The position numbers and the translations under genes were made by a program. A stretch of 64,000 bases of DNA, taken from positions 1-64,000 of the forward strand of contig JAFDZA010000014.1 of assembly GCA_018267135.1 (NCBI GenBank). The letters run 5' to 3'. Source of the DNA: Bacteroidota bacterium. GTDB lineage: Bacteria > Bacteroidota > Bacteroidia > Cytophagales > Cyclobacteriaceae. The first letter of the stretch is position 1; every line of letters begins with the position of its first letter. This document shows, piece by piece, positions 1 through 8,222 of this stretch. The notes beneath the pieces are model-generated. The model was not told the origin of the DNA and made no database searches. It saw only the letters and a list, made by a program, of their open reading frames with translations.

Positions 1-672
1 AGTAGCTTATCTATTTCGGTGCCGGTGATTTATAGTAAAGTCACGGTGAAAAATAACTGGAGCCCTCCCACTGCTGTACATCGAATAGACCAATTTAATG
101 GAATAGCCACCGGATCGGGGATAAATCTTAACTACTCATTTCGGCCGGCTTTCATTTTCAAAAACAGGTACAAGCATTTTGCTATAAACGTAGGTGTTGG
201 ATATTATAGCCAGTTGTTTAATATAACACGTCCTTTTGATTATAATTCTTTCATTTATATAATTTATTATACTAATTATTATGTCTATCGTTGTTTAAAC
301 TTGTCAATTGGGTTGACGTATGAGTCTCAAATTGGTAAAAATTATTTTTTGAATAGCACCTTAACTTACTATCGGCTTAATTCGTTCCGCCAGGATTACA
401 CCCCCACTTATAGCTCTCCTAATCGTGGTTTTGATGGGTTTACCCAAATTAATTATAACAATATATACCTTGGTGATATTCTTAATCTCACAATTGGCAT
501 CAATAGGAAATTAGGAGAAAGATTTTCACTGTGTTTAAATATGATGATTCCATTGTACACCCGTTGGCGCAATGACAAAATCTTTGGGGACGATCCTTCA
601 ACATTTACTTGTCCGAGTTATAGTCTTGGTGGCTCTATCAGTGTGGCGTATCGTTTTGTAGAAGAAAAATAA
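1..672 (+). CDS. Outer-membrane beta-barrel protein, 5' end cut by window edge
   Basis: The reading frame is open to the first base of the window, so this is the C-terminal part of a longer gene. A GTG at 19 is only an internal valine candidate, not a convincing start. The protein has short alternating hydrophobic/polar strands rich in Tyr, Asn and aromatic residues (for example NYSFRPAFIF, INVGVGYYSQL, GGSISVAYRF), the usual look of a Bacteroidota outer-membrane barrel; no named family was recognised. It stops 9 nt before the secreted protease at 682, so the two are probably co-transcribed. The same order, barrel then T9SS-sorted protein, recurs at 3104-4903. Function is not known; an anchor or accessory role for the secreted neighbour is inference. 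Confidence 0.6.
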   Translation, partial: SSLSISVPVIYSKVTVKNNWSPPTAVHRIDQFNGIATGSGINLNYSFRPAFIFKNRYKHFAINVGVGYYSQLFNITRPFDYNSFIYIIYYTNYYVYRCLNLSIGLTYESQIGKNYFLNSTLTYYRLNSFRQDYTPTYSSPNRGFDGFTQINYNNIYLGDILNLTIGINRKLGERFSLCLNMMIPLYTRWRNDKIFGDDPSTFTCPSYSLGGSISVAYRFVEEK

Positions 673-681
673 CCCCTATCT

Positions 682-2862
682 ATGAAATCAGTTTTATTAT
701 CAACAGTGCTGCTTGCATTTGCCAACATGGCAAATGCACAAGTGCGAACAAATTTTAACAACATCAAACGGATTACAGATCAGGGAAAATTTGCTAAGAA
801 TTTTAAAGGCAAAAGTCCTCATATAATCCCTGCTCGCGATCATAAATCCCTGCTCGACAAAGAAGCATTAGAGAATGCCGATGGCATGGCAAGGCCTTTT
901 AAGATTGCCGAAGCCGTAAGTGCTGATATTGATGTAGCGAGTCAGGCTGATTGGATCGAAGAAGGAGATTTTGCTTATGGTAAATTTTCGATTGTAGCAA
1001 CAGGGGCAAAATCCATCAGTGTAAATTTTGATCAGTTCTATCTTCCCCAAGGAACAGAATTGTATGTGTACAGCGAAAACGGGGAAATGATCACAGGCCC
1101 TGTAACAGAAGCCGAAAATAACGACAGTAATTTTTGGGGCACCTGGGTATACAAAGGCGAAAAAATAACGATTGATTTTAAAACGCCATTAAAAAGTAAA
1201 CCTTCATTGAAACTTCATGTTTCAAGTGTGGCCTATGGTTATAAAGACCTTTATGTTGCAAATTTTGGGGAATCAGCAGCCTGTAATATCAATGTACTGT
1301 GCCTTGAAGGAAATGGGTGGGAGAATGAGCGTAATTCTGTTGCATTAATACTTGATGCCAATAGTGTAGATCTATGTAGTGGTGCTTTAGTCAACAATGC
1401 TTGTAGTTTAAATATACCTTATTTACTTACTGCCAATCACTGCTTTAATACAAACCCACAACAAAATGCTGCCAATTGGAAATTTACTTTTCAGGCATGG
1501 AGTGCCACATGTAGCCCATCACAAAATGCCGATGGAGTAACTTTCAATGGATCAACATTAAAGGCCAATAATGCCGGCAGTGATTTTTGTCTAGTTGAAT
1601 TAAATCAAACACCACCCGCCAATTCGGGCATCACTTTTTCAGGGTGGGCAAGAGCAAACGTAGCTTCTCCTTCTGGTGTAAGTATAACCCACCCTAAAGG
1701 CGATGTAATGAAAATAGCAACCTATACCCAAGCTCCCACACAAGAGACATACATAGGATCAAATGACTGGAATGTGGTTTGGGAAAGTGGCACAGTAGAG
1801 CATGGATCGTCAGGAGGCCCATTATATAATAACAATCACCAAATAATTGGGCAAGTGCATGGAGGTGATCCTTCGAACGTATGTACTCCCGAGGATAATG
1901 CGTTTTTTGGGAGATTTGATCTTTCATGGACAGGAGGTGGAACAAGTGCAACGCGGCTAAGTGATTGGCTTGACCCATTCAACACTGGGGCAATGACCAC
2001 CAACACCATCAACATTGCCAACACTGTGCCCAATTATTTAGATGCAAGTATTGCTAACCCTTCTCTTGTTTGTACTGGCGGAAATGCTTTTGCGTTAAGC
2101 AACGTACCCGCTGGGCTTACGGTAACATGGCAAGTCACGCCTACAAATTTATTTGCTACAAGTTCGGGAAGTTTTACGAGTAGTGGAAGCAGCCAAAATA
2201 TCTCGTTGACGGCTGCCAGTAGTTCTTCCAGTGGTGCTGGCACACTCGCGGTTTCAGTCATCGGTGGCTGTGGCACTGTAAATGTGCCGGCCGCAAATGT
2301 TTGGGTGGGTGCTCCTGTCATTTCCGGGCCCACAAAATCAGGACCTTGTGAAGATCCTCTTTACACTTATAATGCCTCTTACTATCCCAATATTTCATAT
2401 TCATGGGCCATTGATAACCCTAATTTATCGCTAAGCGATGGGGGCATCACCAGCCAAGTGGAAAACAGTAATGGCAATGTGGGAGGCAACCCATTTCATA
2501 TTACCTTATATGAGTCGTCTGGCAATTGTAATGTTTCCGCCACCAGGTGGCAGAACTTTATCATAAAAACACCGGCACAGTGCGGTGGCCAACAAATGGT
2601 GGTGACTGTCTTTCCCAACCCGGCCACTTCCACGCTCACGGTTCAGGTAACTGATAGCTTGTCCGCAGCCCCACAAGAAAATGTATTAGGCCGGTCTTAT
2701 GAGTTGATCATCATGGATCGGTTTTCAAGAAAAGTATATTCAATGCAATCCACCGAGAAAACAACGGAGATACCTGTGGGCAGCCTGCCACCCGATATCT
2801 ATTACTTGAATGTGTTTTACAAAGATGCCGTGTTGCAGAAGAAGATTGTGATTAAACGATAA
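682..2862 (+). CDS. Secreted lysyl-endopeptidase-like serine protease with T9SS sorting domain
   Basis: A 726-residue trypsin-fold (S1) protease resembling bacterial Lys-C enzymes. Residues 1-19 form a signal peptide ending ANA before Gln20. A propeptide-like region of about 180 residues follows. The catalytic domain carries LLTANHC (His253), GSDFCLVEL (Asp301) and HGSSGGPL (Ser377), a complete triad, plus several Cys that could pair. About 450-635 is Ig/PKD-like sequence (WVGAPVISGP, YSWAIDNPN). The last 85 residues begin VFPNPATSTLTVQV and end KKIVIKR, the type A C-terminal sorting domain read by the T9SS. The protein should therefore cross the outer membrane and be released or attached to the cell surface. 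It follows a barrel gene by 9 nt. Substrate preference for Lys is inferred from family resemblance only. Confidence 0.85.
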   Translation: MKSVLLSTVLLAFANMANAQVRTNFNNIKRITDQGKFAKNFKGKSPHIIPARDHKSLLDKEALENADGMARPFKIAEAVSADIDVASQADWIEEGDFAYGKFSIVATGAKSISVNFDQFYLPQGTELYVYSENGEMITGPVTEAENNDSNFWGTWVYKGEKITIDFKTPLKSKPSLKLHVSSVAYGYKDLYVANFGESAACNINVLCLEGNGWENERNSVALILDANSVDLCSGALVNNACSLNIPYLLTANHCFNTNPQQNAANWKFTFQAWSATCSPSQNADGVTFNGSTLKANNAGSDFCLVELNQTPPANSGITFSGWARANVASPSGVSITHPKGDVMKIATYTQAPTQETYIGSNDWNVVWESGTVEHGSSGGPLYNNNHQIIGQVHGGDPSNVCTPEDNAFFGRFDLSWTGGGTSATRLSDWLDPFNTGAMTTNTINIANTVPNYLDASIANPSLVCTGGNAFALSNVPAGLTVTWQVTPTNLFATSSGSFTSSGSSQNISLTAASSSSSGAGTLAVSVIGGCGTVNVPAANVWVGAPVISGPTKSGPCEDPLYTYNASYYPNISYSWAIDNPNLSLSDGGITSQVENSNGNVGGNPFHITLYESSGNCNVSATRWQNFIIKTPAQCGGQQMVVTVFPNPATSTLTVQVTDSLSAAPQENVLGRSYELIIMDRFSRKVYSMQSTEKTTEIPVGSLPPDIYYLNVFYKDAVLQKKIVIKR

Positions 2863-2971
2863 TAAAGACATCTTTGAAACGGAATTATTACCCAAAAAAT
2901 AATTTATTGCATGTCGAAGAATTTAGTGATTGTAGAATCTCCCGCGAAAGCAAAACCATTGAAGGGTATTT
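2640..2971 (+). repeat. Direct repeat copy A: T9SS domain end plus topA 5' end
   Basis: This 332-bp stretch is repeated imperfectly at 4681-5011. It starts inside the sorting-domain coding sequence of the protease, runs through its stop codon, the intergenic sequence with ATCTTTGAAA and AATAATTTATTGC, and about 60 bases of topA coding sequence. The first 160 bases are almost identical between copies; the topA part differs mainly at third codon positions. The distance between the copies is about 2.04 kb. Confidence 0.9.
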
Positions 2972-3021
2972 TTTCCAAAAGCATAGTACGGTTTTATATA
3001 AGTAAATTTTGTAAAAAATAA
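2911..3021 (+). pseudogene. Truncated, frameshifted 5' fragment of a topA gene
   Basis: An ATG at 2911 opens MSKNLVIVESPAKAK, identical in protein sequence to the start of the intact topA at 4950. After codon 15 one A is missing from a run of A (four instead of the five needed), which shifts the frame; homology at the DNA level continues to GAAGGGTATTT (2961-2971) and then ends. The shifted frame stops at 3019-3021. Six successive codons (Glu, Ser, Pro, Ala, Lys, Ala) differ from the intact gene only at the third base. That pattern implies divergence under selection in a working topA before this copy was broken. It is therefore probably a relic of recombination, not an active gene. Confidence 0.88.
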
Positions 3022-3103
3022 TAAAGAGGATATCCAGACCTACAAATCTTATTGTTTGGGATATTTCTAGGACAGTAAGAAGGTTTTGATTTCGTTCATC
3101 CCA

Positions 3104-3796
3104 ATGATTAATCACAGAATATTCAATTCTATAGCTGAGAAAAAAAATATCGCAATAATTTTTTTTTGTACCATTTGCTTCATTTCATCTGGGCAAAATT
3201 TTAGTAAAAAAACCAGCTTATTTTTTATGGCCGGGCCGACCTATTTGAATATTCGCGGAGCGAGGTATGCAAGTTTTTTTGTACAAAAAGGCAAAGAAAA
3301 ATTAGGATATACTTTTGGGTTGGGTTTAACACACCATTTGGGGAAACGTGTCTTTTTGAACACGCGCCTGTTACTGGAGAGGAAAAGATTTGGAATCGAT
3401 TATGTACATTATAATAAAGCAAACACACTTATTGGTTGGTCGAAACAGGATTTCTCTAAATACTATATGACGATTGCTGTTATTCCGCAATTTGTGATCG
3501 GAAAATATTTTAATATGGGCTTCGGTTTTTATATAAGCAAATTTGTAAAATCAACAGTGGAAATTCAAACCTACAATCTTGTCGTTTTCGGCTCTCACCT
3601 TAACGAGTCAAGTCAATATGATAACGGTTTTTCTTTTACGGCAGGGTATACCGTGCCTTTTAAAAATCTAATACTCACTATTCAATTCACCGATAATTAT
3701 GGTCTTCAAAGCGTAATTCCTTCGACACCAACATATCCGTTGTACTTTAATTCGTACTCAATTCTTTTAGGGTTAAGTTATAAAAAAAATAAATGA
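3104..3796 (+). CDS. Outer-membrane beta-barrel protein paired with T9SS-sorted protein
   Basis: ATG 3104 is preferred over the in-frame TTG at 3086, because it places a hydrophobic signal segment (IAIIFFCTICFISSGQ) about 15 residues from the start. The remaining 200 residues are alternating amphipathic strands (FMAGPTYLNI, YTFGLGLTHHL, FNMGFGFYISKF, YSILLGLSYKKNK) typical of a small 8-10 strand outer-membrane barrel. Family was not recognised, and it is not obviously alignable with the barrel at 1-672. Only 3 nt separate its stop from the next gene's ATG at 3800, which argues for translational coupling. The upstream 220 bp hold the broken topA fragment and no other gene. Confidence 0.65.
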   Translation: MINHRIFNSIAEKKNIAIIFFCTICFISSGQNFSKKTSLFFMAGPTYLNIRGARYASFFVQKGKEKLGYTFGLGLTHHLGKRVFLNTRLLLERKRFGIDYVHYNKANTLIGWSKQDFSKYYMTIAVIPQFVIGKYFNMGFGFYISKFVKSTVEIQTYNLVVFGSHLNESSQYDNGFSFTAGYTVPFKNLILTIQFTDNYGLQSVIPSTPTYPLYFNSYSILLGLSYKKNK

Positions 3797-3799
3797 CTC

Positions 3800-4903
3800 A
3801 TGAAAACAAAAAATTACTTTATTCAATTCTGTTTGATTTTTGCGTTAGGAATACAAAATTTGTCGTTTGGTCAAATTACGGGATTGACCTCTAATCTTTG
3901 CCCTGAGGTGCTGTACACTTACACCTCTCCATCAGGATGTGATCAATATGGATGGACCTGCTATGGTTGCGTTGAGGGAACTCTCAATTCTGCTCGCAAC
4001 ATCATAAATGTAGGCACAAACCTGGATGGAACCCTATATGCAAAGGTAGCGTGGGATAACGCGTATGGAGGAGTTTATGCCATTGTAAATATTTGTGATT
4101 CATTGGATGTTTTTACAAACTCAATTCAAATAACATCACCTTCCACGATTTGTTCTACAGGAGTATTTTCAGCGACTTTAATTAATCCTAACCCAAACTC
4201 AACTATTACATGGTCGTCCGATAATGCAGGGCTATCTATTGATTCATCAACTGGATATGCCACAAGGGTTAATGGTTATAATGGCAGTGCGAATGTTACT
4301 GCAAGCTATGTTTGTGAAATCAATTCTAACAGTTCTCAAGGTAGGCAAGTGTGGGTTGGTCTCCCACAACCCGGCTCGCTGAACAAAAACATCAACAGCC
4401 CTCCTTTTTGCTCTGGCACTGAACGAAGTGTATTGATCAACCCCGAGGTTGGGGCACTCTCTTATGATTGGTCATCGAACAATACCTCTATATTAGTGGT
4501 AGATGGCAATGGCCCCAATGCTTTGTTGGATGCAGGCTACGTTGGCACGTGCACCCTTACGGTCACGATCACCAACACCTGTGGTGCCTCGTCAAAGAAT
4601 TATTTTGCTGTTGTCAGTGATTGCATCGGTGGCGGTCAGGTGTTGGCCGTTTATCCCAACCCGGCATCTTACAAGCTCATGGTTCAGGTAACTGATAGCT
4701 TGTCCGCAGCCCCACAAGAAAATGTATTAGGCCAGCCTTATGAGATGATCATCATGGATCGGTTTTCACGAAAAGTATATTCAATGCAATCCACCGAGAA
4801 AACAACGGAGATACCTGTGGGCAGCCTGCCGCCCGGTCTTTACTACTTGAATGTGCTTTACAACGGGACGGTATTTCAAAAGCAGATTGTGATTAAAAGA
4901 TAA
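3800..4903 (+). CDS. Secreted Ig/PKD-repeat protein with T9SS sorting domain
   Basis: A 367-residue protein with a signal peptide (about 1-24, FIQFCLIFALGIQNLSFGQ), Cys-rich Ig/PKD-like modules (repeated WSSDNAGLSID / YDWSSNNTSILV patterns, conserved Cys), and a type A sorting domain from about 283 (VYPNPASYKLMVQV to KQIVIKR). No protease triad or other catalytic motif is visible, so it may be an adhesin or structural surface protein. Its last 75 residues are nearly identical at the nucleotide level to those of the protease at 682, although the N-terminal parts differ. It follows its barrel gene by 3 nt and precedes topA by 46 nt. Confidence 0.75.
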   Translation: MKTKNYFIQFCLIFALGIQNLSFGQITGLTSNLCPEVLYTYTSPSGCDQYGWTCYGCVEGTLNSARNIINVGTNLDGTLYAKVAWDNAYGGVYAIVNICDSLDVFTNSIQITSPSTICSTGVFSATLINPNPNSTITWSSDNAGLSIDSSTGYATRVNGYNGSANVTASYVCEINSNSSQGRQVWVGLPQPGSLNKNINSPPFCSGTERSVLINPEVGALSYDWSSNNTSILVVDGNGPNALLDAGYVGTCTLTVTITNTCGASSKNYFAVVSDCIGGGQVLAVYPNPASYKLMVQVTDSLSAAPQENVLGQPYEMIIMDRFSRKVYSMQSTEKTTEIPVGSLPPGLYYLNVLYNGTVFQKQIVIKR

Positions 4904-5011
4904 TATTGACAATCTTTGAAAGAAATTAATATAAAAAATAATTTATTGCATGTCGAAGAATTTAGTGATTGTAGAGTCGCCTGCCAAGGCCAAAACCATT
5001 GAAGGGTATTT
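4681..5011 (+). repeat. Direct repeat copy B: T9SS domain end plus topA 5' end
   Basis: Partner of the repeat at 2640-2971, with only one base of length difference. Here the topA portion continues into the intact gene. The two copies bracket the second barrel/secreted-protein pair, as expected for tandem duplication or for recombinational insertion of an extra segment upstream of topA. Confidence 0.9.
4915..4946 (+). promoter_or_regulatory. Candidate topA promoter
   Basis: TTTG at 4915-4918 and TAATTTAT at 4939-4946, 20 bp apart, resemble the Bacteroidota -33 TTTG / -7 TAnnTTTG pair, with mismatches in the -7 box. Both elements are preserved in the duplicated copy in front of the topA fragment (ATCTTTGAAA and AATAATTTATTG). 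The -7 box lies only 3 nt from the ATG, so either the transcript is nearly leaderless or the true promoter lies further upstream. Confidence 0.35.
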
Positions 5012-7280
5012 AGGGAAAGACTTTAAGGTAGCCTCCAGCATGGGGCACATTCGCGATTTGGCCAAGGGCAATGGCGCGATTGATGTAGAAAATAATTTCG
5101 AGCCGACTTACGAAGTCTCTCCCGATAAAAAAGACGTCATCAAAAATTTGAAAACGTTGGCCAAAGATGCCGAGATGGTTTACCTCGCTTCCGATGAGGA
5201 CCGTGAGGGAGAAGCCATTTCGTGGCATTTGAAAGAAGTATTGGACCTGAACGATAAAAAAACGCGAAGGATTGTTTTTACCGAGATTACCAAAAATGCA
5301 ATTCTAGGCGCAATACAAAACCCGCGTGGCATTGATATTGACTTAGTGAATGCACAACAAGCCAGGCGCATACTCGATCGCCTTGTAGGCTTTGAATTGT
5401 CGCCCATTCTATGGAAAAAAATAAAGACGGGCCTGTCGGCCGGCCGCGTACAAAGCGTGGCTGTGCGGTTAGTTGTTGAACGCGAACGTGAAATTGAGAA
5501 GTTTGAAGCCAAGTCTTCATTCAAGATTTCAGCCATTTTTGATTTGGGAAAAGGAAAGCAATTGATGGCCGAACTTCCCGAAAAATTTGAGAACGAAAAA
5601 GAGGCTTTGGCTTTTCTTGAGTCGTGCAAAGGTGCGAAATTCAGCATCGGTGATTTGCAAAAAAAGCCGGCCAAAAAATCGCCAGCTCCTCCATTTACCA
5701 CCTCTACTTTGCAGCAAGAAGCAGGGCGAAAGCTCAGTTTTTCAGTTTCGCAAACGATGCTGGTGGCACAGAAATTATACGAGGCCGGAAAAATTTCTTA
5801 CATGAGAACCGACTCGGTCAACCTGTCGGATGAAGCCGTGGCGGGGGCAACCAAGCAAATTACATCTGCTTACGGAAAAGAATTTGTTCACACCCGGAAG
5901 TTTAAAACTAAATCGGCCAGCGCCCAGGAAGCACACGAGGCCATTCGCCCCACCGATTTTTCAGTACTCGATCCCGGCATGGACCGCAACGCCCAGCGCT
6001 TGTATGAGTTGATCTGGAAACGTGCCATCGCTTCGCAAATGGCCGATGCCGAACTGGAACGCACTACGGCCGTTATCACAATTTCTACCAACCCCCGGCA
6101 CCTGACGGCTCAAGGAGAAGTGATTACGTTTGAAGGCTTTCTTAAAGTCTATTTAGAATCATACGATGATGACGAAGACGAGGAGAACAGCAAAACATTA
6201 CCTCCGTTAGTAGTGGGCCAAGCACTGGCACTCAGTGCAATGGATGCTACTCAAACTTTTTCGCGCCATCCTTCGCGCTACACCGAAGCAAGTTTGGTAA
6301 AAAAATTAGAAGAACTGGGTATTGGTCGCCCGTCCACTTACGCACCCACCATCTCTACGGTTCAAAAGAGAGGATATGTAGTAAAGGAAAGCCGCGAAGG
6401 GGCAGAACGGAAATATCAAATCCATGTATTGAAAGACAATCAGGTTACTCACCAAACCGCTACCGAAATTACCGGGGCCGAAAAGAATAAACTTTTTCCC
6501 ACCAACATGGCGATGATCGTAAATGATTTTCTGGTGGAACACTTTGCAGATATCACCAACTATTCTTTCACGGCCGAAATTGAAAAAGAGTTTGATGAGA
6601 TCGCCAATGGAAAATTAAAGTGGCAAAAAATGCTGGATGGTTTCTACAAGCCATTTCATAAAACCGTTTCTAAAACAGAAAATATCGAGCGCAGTTCGGT
6701 GCAGAATAAAAGCCGCGAATTGGGAGTGGACCCCAAAACCGGAAAGAACGTATATGTAAAGCTGGGCAAGTTTGGTGCGTATGTACAGCTGGGCGAAAAC
6801 CCGGACGACAACGGAGGAGAGAAACCTAAATTTGCCGCCCTGCGCCAGGGGCAGTTTATCGAAAATATAACGCTGGAAGATGCGCTGGAGCTGATGAAAA
6901 TGCCGCGCGATTTGGGTTTGTTTGAAGATTTGCCCGTGGTAGCCAACATCGGTCGGTTTGGCCCCTATGTGTTGCACAATAAAAAATTCGTATCCATCCC
7001 AAAAGGTGAAGACCCCTATACCATTACTCCGCAGCGGGCTGTAGAATTGATCCAGGCTAAGCGCGAAGCCGATGCCAACAAAACGATCAAAACATTTGCC
7101 GAGAATGCCGACATACAAATACTGAATGGCCGCTTTGGTCCTTACATTAAGGCCGACAAAAAAAACGTAAAAATTCCGAAAGGGAAAAAACCCGAAGAAC
7201 TTACGTTGGAAGAATGTGTTACGCTGGCAGCCAATGCACCTGAAAAGAAAGGCCGGTTTGCCAGACGGAAAAAAGAGTAA
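4950..7280 (+). CDS. topA: DNA topoisomerase I (type IA)
   Basis: Relaxes negative supercoils by transient single-strand cleavage. The 776-residue protein opens with the Toprim motif MSKNLVIVESPAKAKTIEGY and has the metal-binding DEDREGE near residue 82. The catalytic tyrosine is Tyr284 in SYMRTDSVNLS. LVGFELSPILWKKI and SAGRVQSVAVRLV are also family hallmarks. The C-terminus has three topoisomerase C-terminal repeats (GKFGAYVQLG, GRFGPYVLHN, GRFGPYIKAD) instead of Cys4 zinc fingers, the usual Bacteroidota form, and ends in a basic tail. A broken 5' copy lies 2 kb upstream. The gene converges with the DUF4340 gene, with 6 nt between the stops. Confidence 0.97.
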   Translation: MSKNLVIVESPAKAKTIEGYLGKDFKVASSMGHIRDLAKGNGAIDVENNFEPTYEVSPDKKDVIKNLKTLAKDAEMVYLASDEDREGEAISWHLKEVLDLNDKKTRRIVFTEITKNAILGAIQNPRGIDIDLVNAQQARRILDRLVGFELSPILWKKIKTGLSAGRVQSVAVRLVVEREREIEKFEAKSSFKISAIFDLGKGKQLMAELPEKFENEKEALAFLESCKGAKFSIGDLQKKPAKKSPAPPFTTSTLQQEAGRKLSFSVSQTMLVAQKLYEAGKISYMRTDSVNLSDEAVAGATKQITSAYGKEFVHTRKFKTKSASAQEAHEAIRPTDFSVLDPGMDRNAQRLYELIWKRAIASQMADAELERTTAVITISTNPRHLTAQGEVITFEGFLKVYLESYDDDEDEENSKTLPPLVVGQALALSAMDATQTFSRHPSRYTEASLVKKLEELGIGRPSTYAPTISTVQKRGYVVKESREGAERKYQIHVLKDNQVTHQTATEITGAEKNKLFPTNMAMIVNDFLVEHFADITNYSFTAEIEKEFDEIANGKLKWQKMLDGFYKPFHKTVSKTENIERSSVQNKSRELGVDPKTGKNVYVKLGKFGAYVQLGENPDDNGGEKPKFAALRQGQFIENITLEDALELMKMPRDLGLFEDLPVVANIGRFGPYVLHNKKFVSIPKGEDPYTITPQRAVELIQAKREADANKTIKTFAENADIQILNGRFGPYIKADKKNVKIPKGKKPEELTLEECVTLAANAPEKKGRFARRKKE

Positions 7281-7286
7281 AACCGG

Positions 7287-8219
7287 CTACCTGCTTTTTT
7301 GAATGAAATAGTTTTTCTTTCTAAAAATTTTTGGAAAGACATTTTTATTCAACTCGATCAGTTCTTCGTTGCGAAAGCCCAATAAAGAAAATTGATTTCT
7401 TTCGGGCAGCAGAAGTTTGAGTGCGTAGTGTTCGCCTGCAATATCTTCAATGGTTATTTCTTCTGTAGCAGAACGCTTTACTAAACTATCGTAAGATGTT
7501 TTAGGGTATGACAAAATTTTCTCAGCCCGGAGTTGGAAGAGGGCATCCATATAACCATCTAATTTTGTGGTGTCGGTTACGATGCCTTCGATTCCGAAAA
7601 TACCATTTTTAAAAGAGGCTTTAAAACTCTGGGTCGGGTCGGAAGGAAAGTGCACTTCCAGACTTTTAATGTTTTGCCAGTTAAAGTTAAAAACACGCTT
7701 ATCGCGCCAATCGTTGGAGGTTAAGATAAAGACCGAGGCAATAAAAACACGGTAGCCAGGAATGGTTACCAGATAGGGTACCCCACCCGGTAACTGAAAA
7801 TAAGTTTCATACGAGGTGGGGTTTCCCACCACTCCAAATTCTTTGATCAGCGCTGGCCCGGCATAACATGAAATTGTAGTGCCGCGGGTTGTTATTTCTT
7901 TTTGCAGGGAATCTTGCACGTGCGTGGCCGATGGACGTTTGGCTTCCACTTGTTTTAAAGTGGCAAATAAAACAGTTATCGTTCGTTGATCTGCCTCCAT
8001 TCCGTTTACTAACCATTTAGACCCGTTGTAGGTTAAAACTGTTTTTTCGCGAGCCGAGGATAATTCAATCCGGTCTATTTTCTCAAGGCCGGGAACCTGA
8101 AAGATCAACGGGTCAACAGCCGGAGCGCTTCGCTGATCCGTAAATACAAAAAAGAGAACGATCAGAGTAAGCAGAACAGCCAGAGAAAGCGTTAGTTGTA
8201 TATTTTTTTTCTTTTGCAC
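7287..8219 (-). CDS. DUF4340 protein, last gene of the gld ABC operon
   Basis: A 310-residue protein with one N-terminal membrane segment (about 8-26, IQLTLSLAVLLTLIVLFFVF) followed by a DUF4340-like periplasmic region with repeated WLVNGM / IEGIVTDTTKLDGYMDAL patterns. It starts with GTG at 8219, 3 nt after the gldG stop. DUF4340 proteins commonly sit beside GldG-type ABC-2 auxiliary proteins, so it is probably an accessory subunit of the same transporter. No catalytic motif is seen and the molecular role is unknown. Confidence 0.75.
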   Translation of the reverse strand: MQKKKNIQLTLSLAVLLTLIVLFFVFTDQRSAPAVDPLIFQVPGLEKIDRIELSSAREKTVLTYNGSKWLVNGMEADQRTITVLFATLKQVEAKRPSATHVQDSLQKEITTRGTTISCYAGPALIKEFGVVGNPTSYETYFQLPGGVPYLVTIPGYRVFIASVFILTSNDWRDKRVFNFNWQNIKSLEVHFPSDPTQSFKASFKNGIFGIEGIVTDTTKLDGYMDALFQLRAEKILSYPKTSYDSLVKRSATEEITIEDIAGEHYALKLLLPERNQFSLLGFRNEELIELNKNVFPKIFRKKNYFIQKSR

Positions 8220-8222
8220 GGA

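Noticed and set aside
2888..3115. Minus-strand 75-codon ORF over the topA fragment
   Set aside because: It is only the reverse of the repeat and flank; no start context, family or composition supports it.
6615..7118. Minus-strand 167-codon ORF inside topA
   Set aside because: Long but lies within the topA C-terminal repeats; explained by the codon bias of the real gene.
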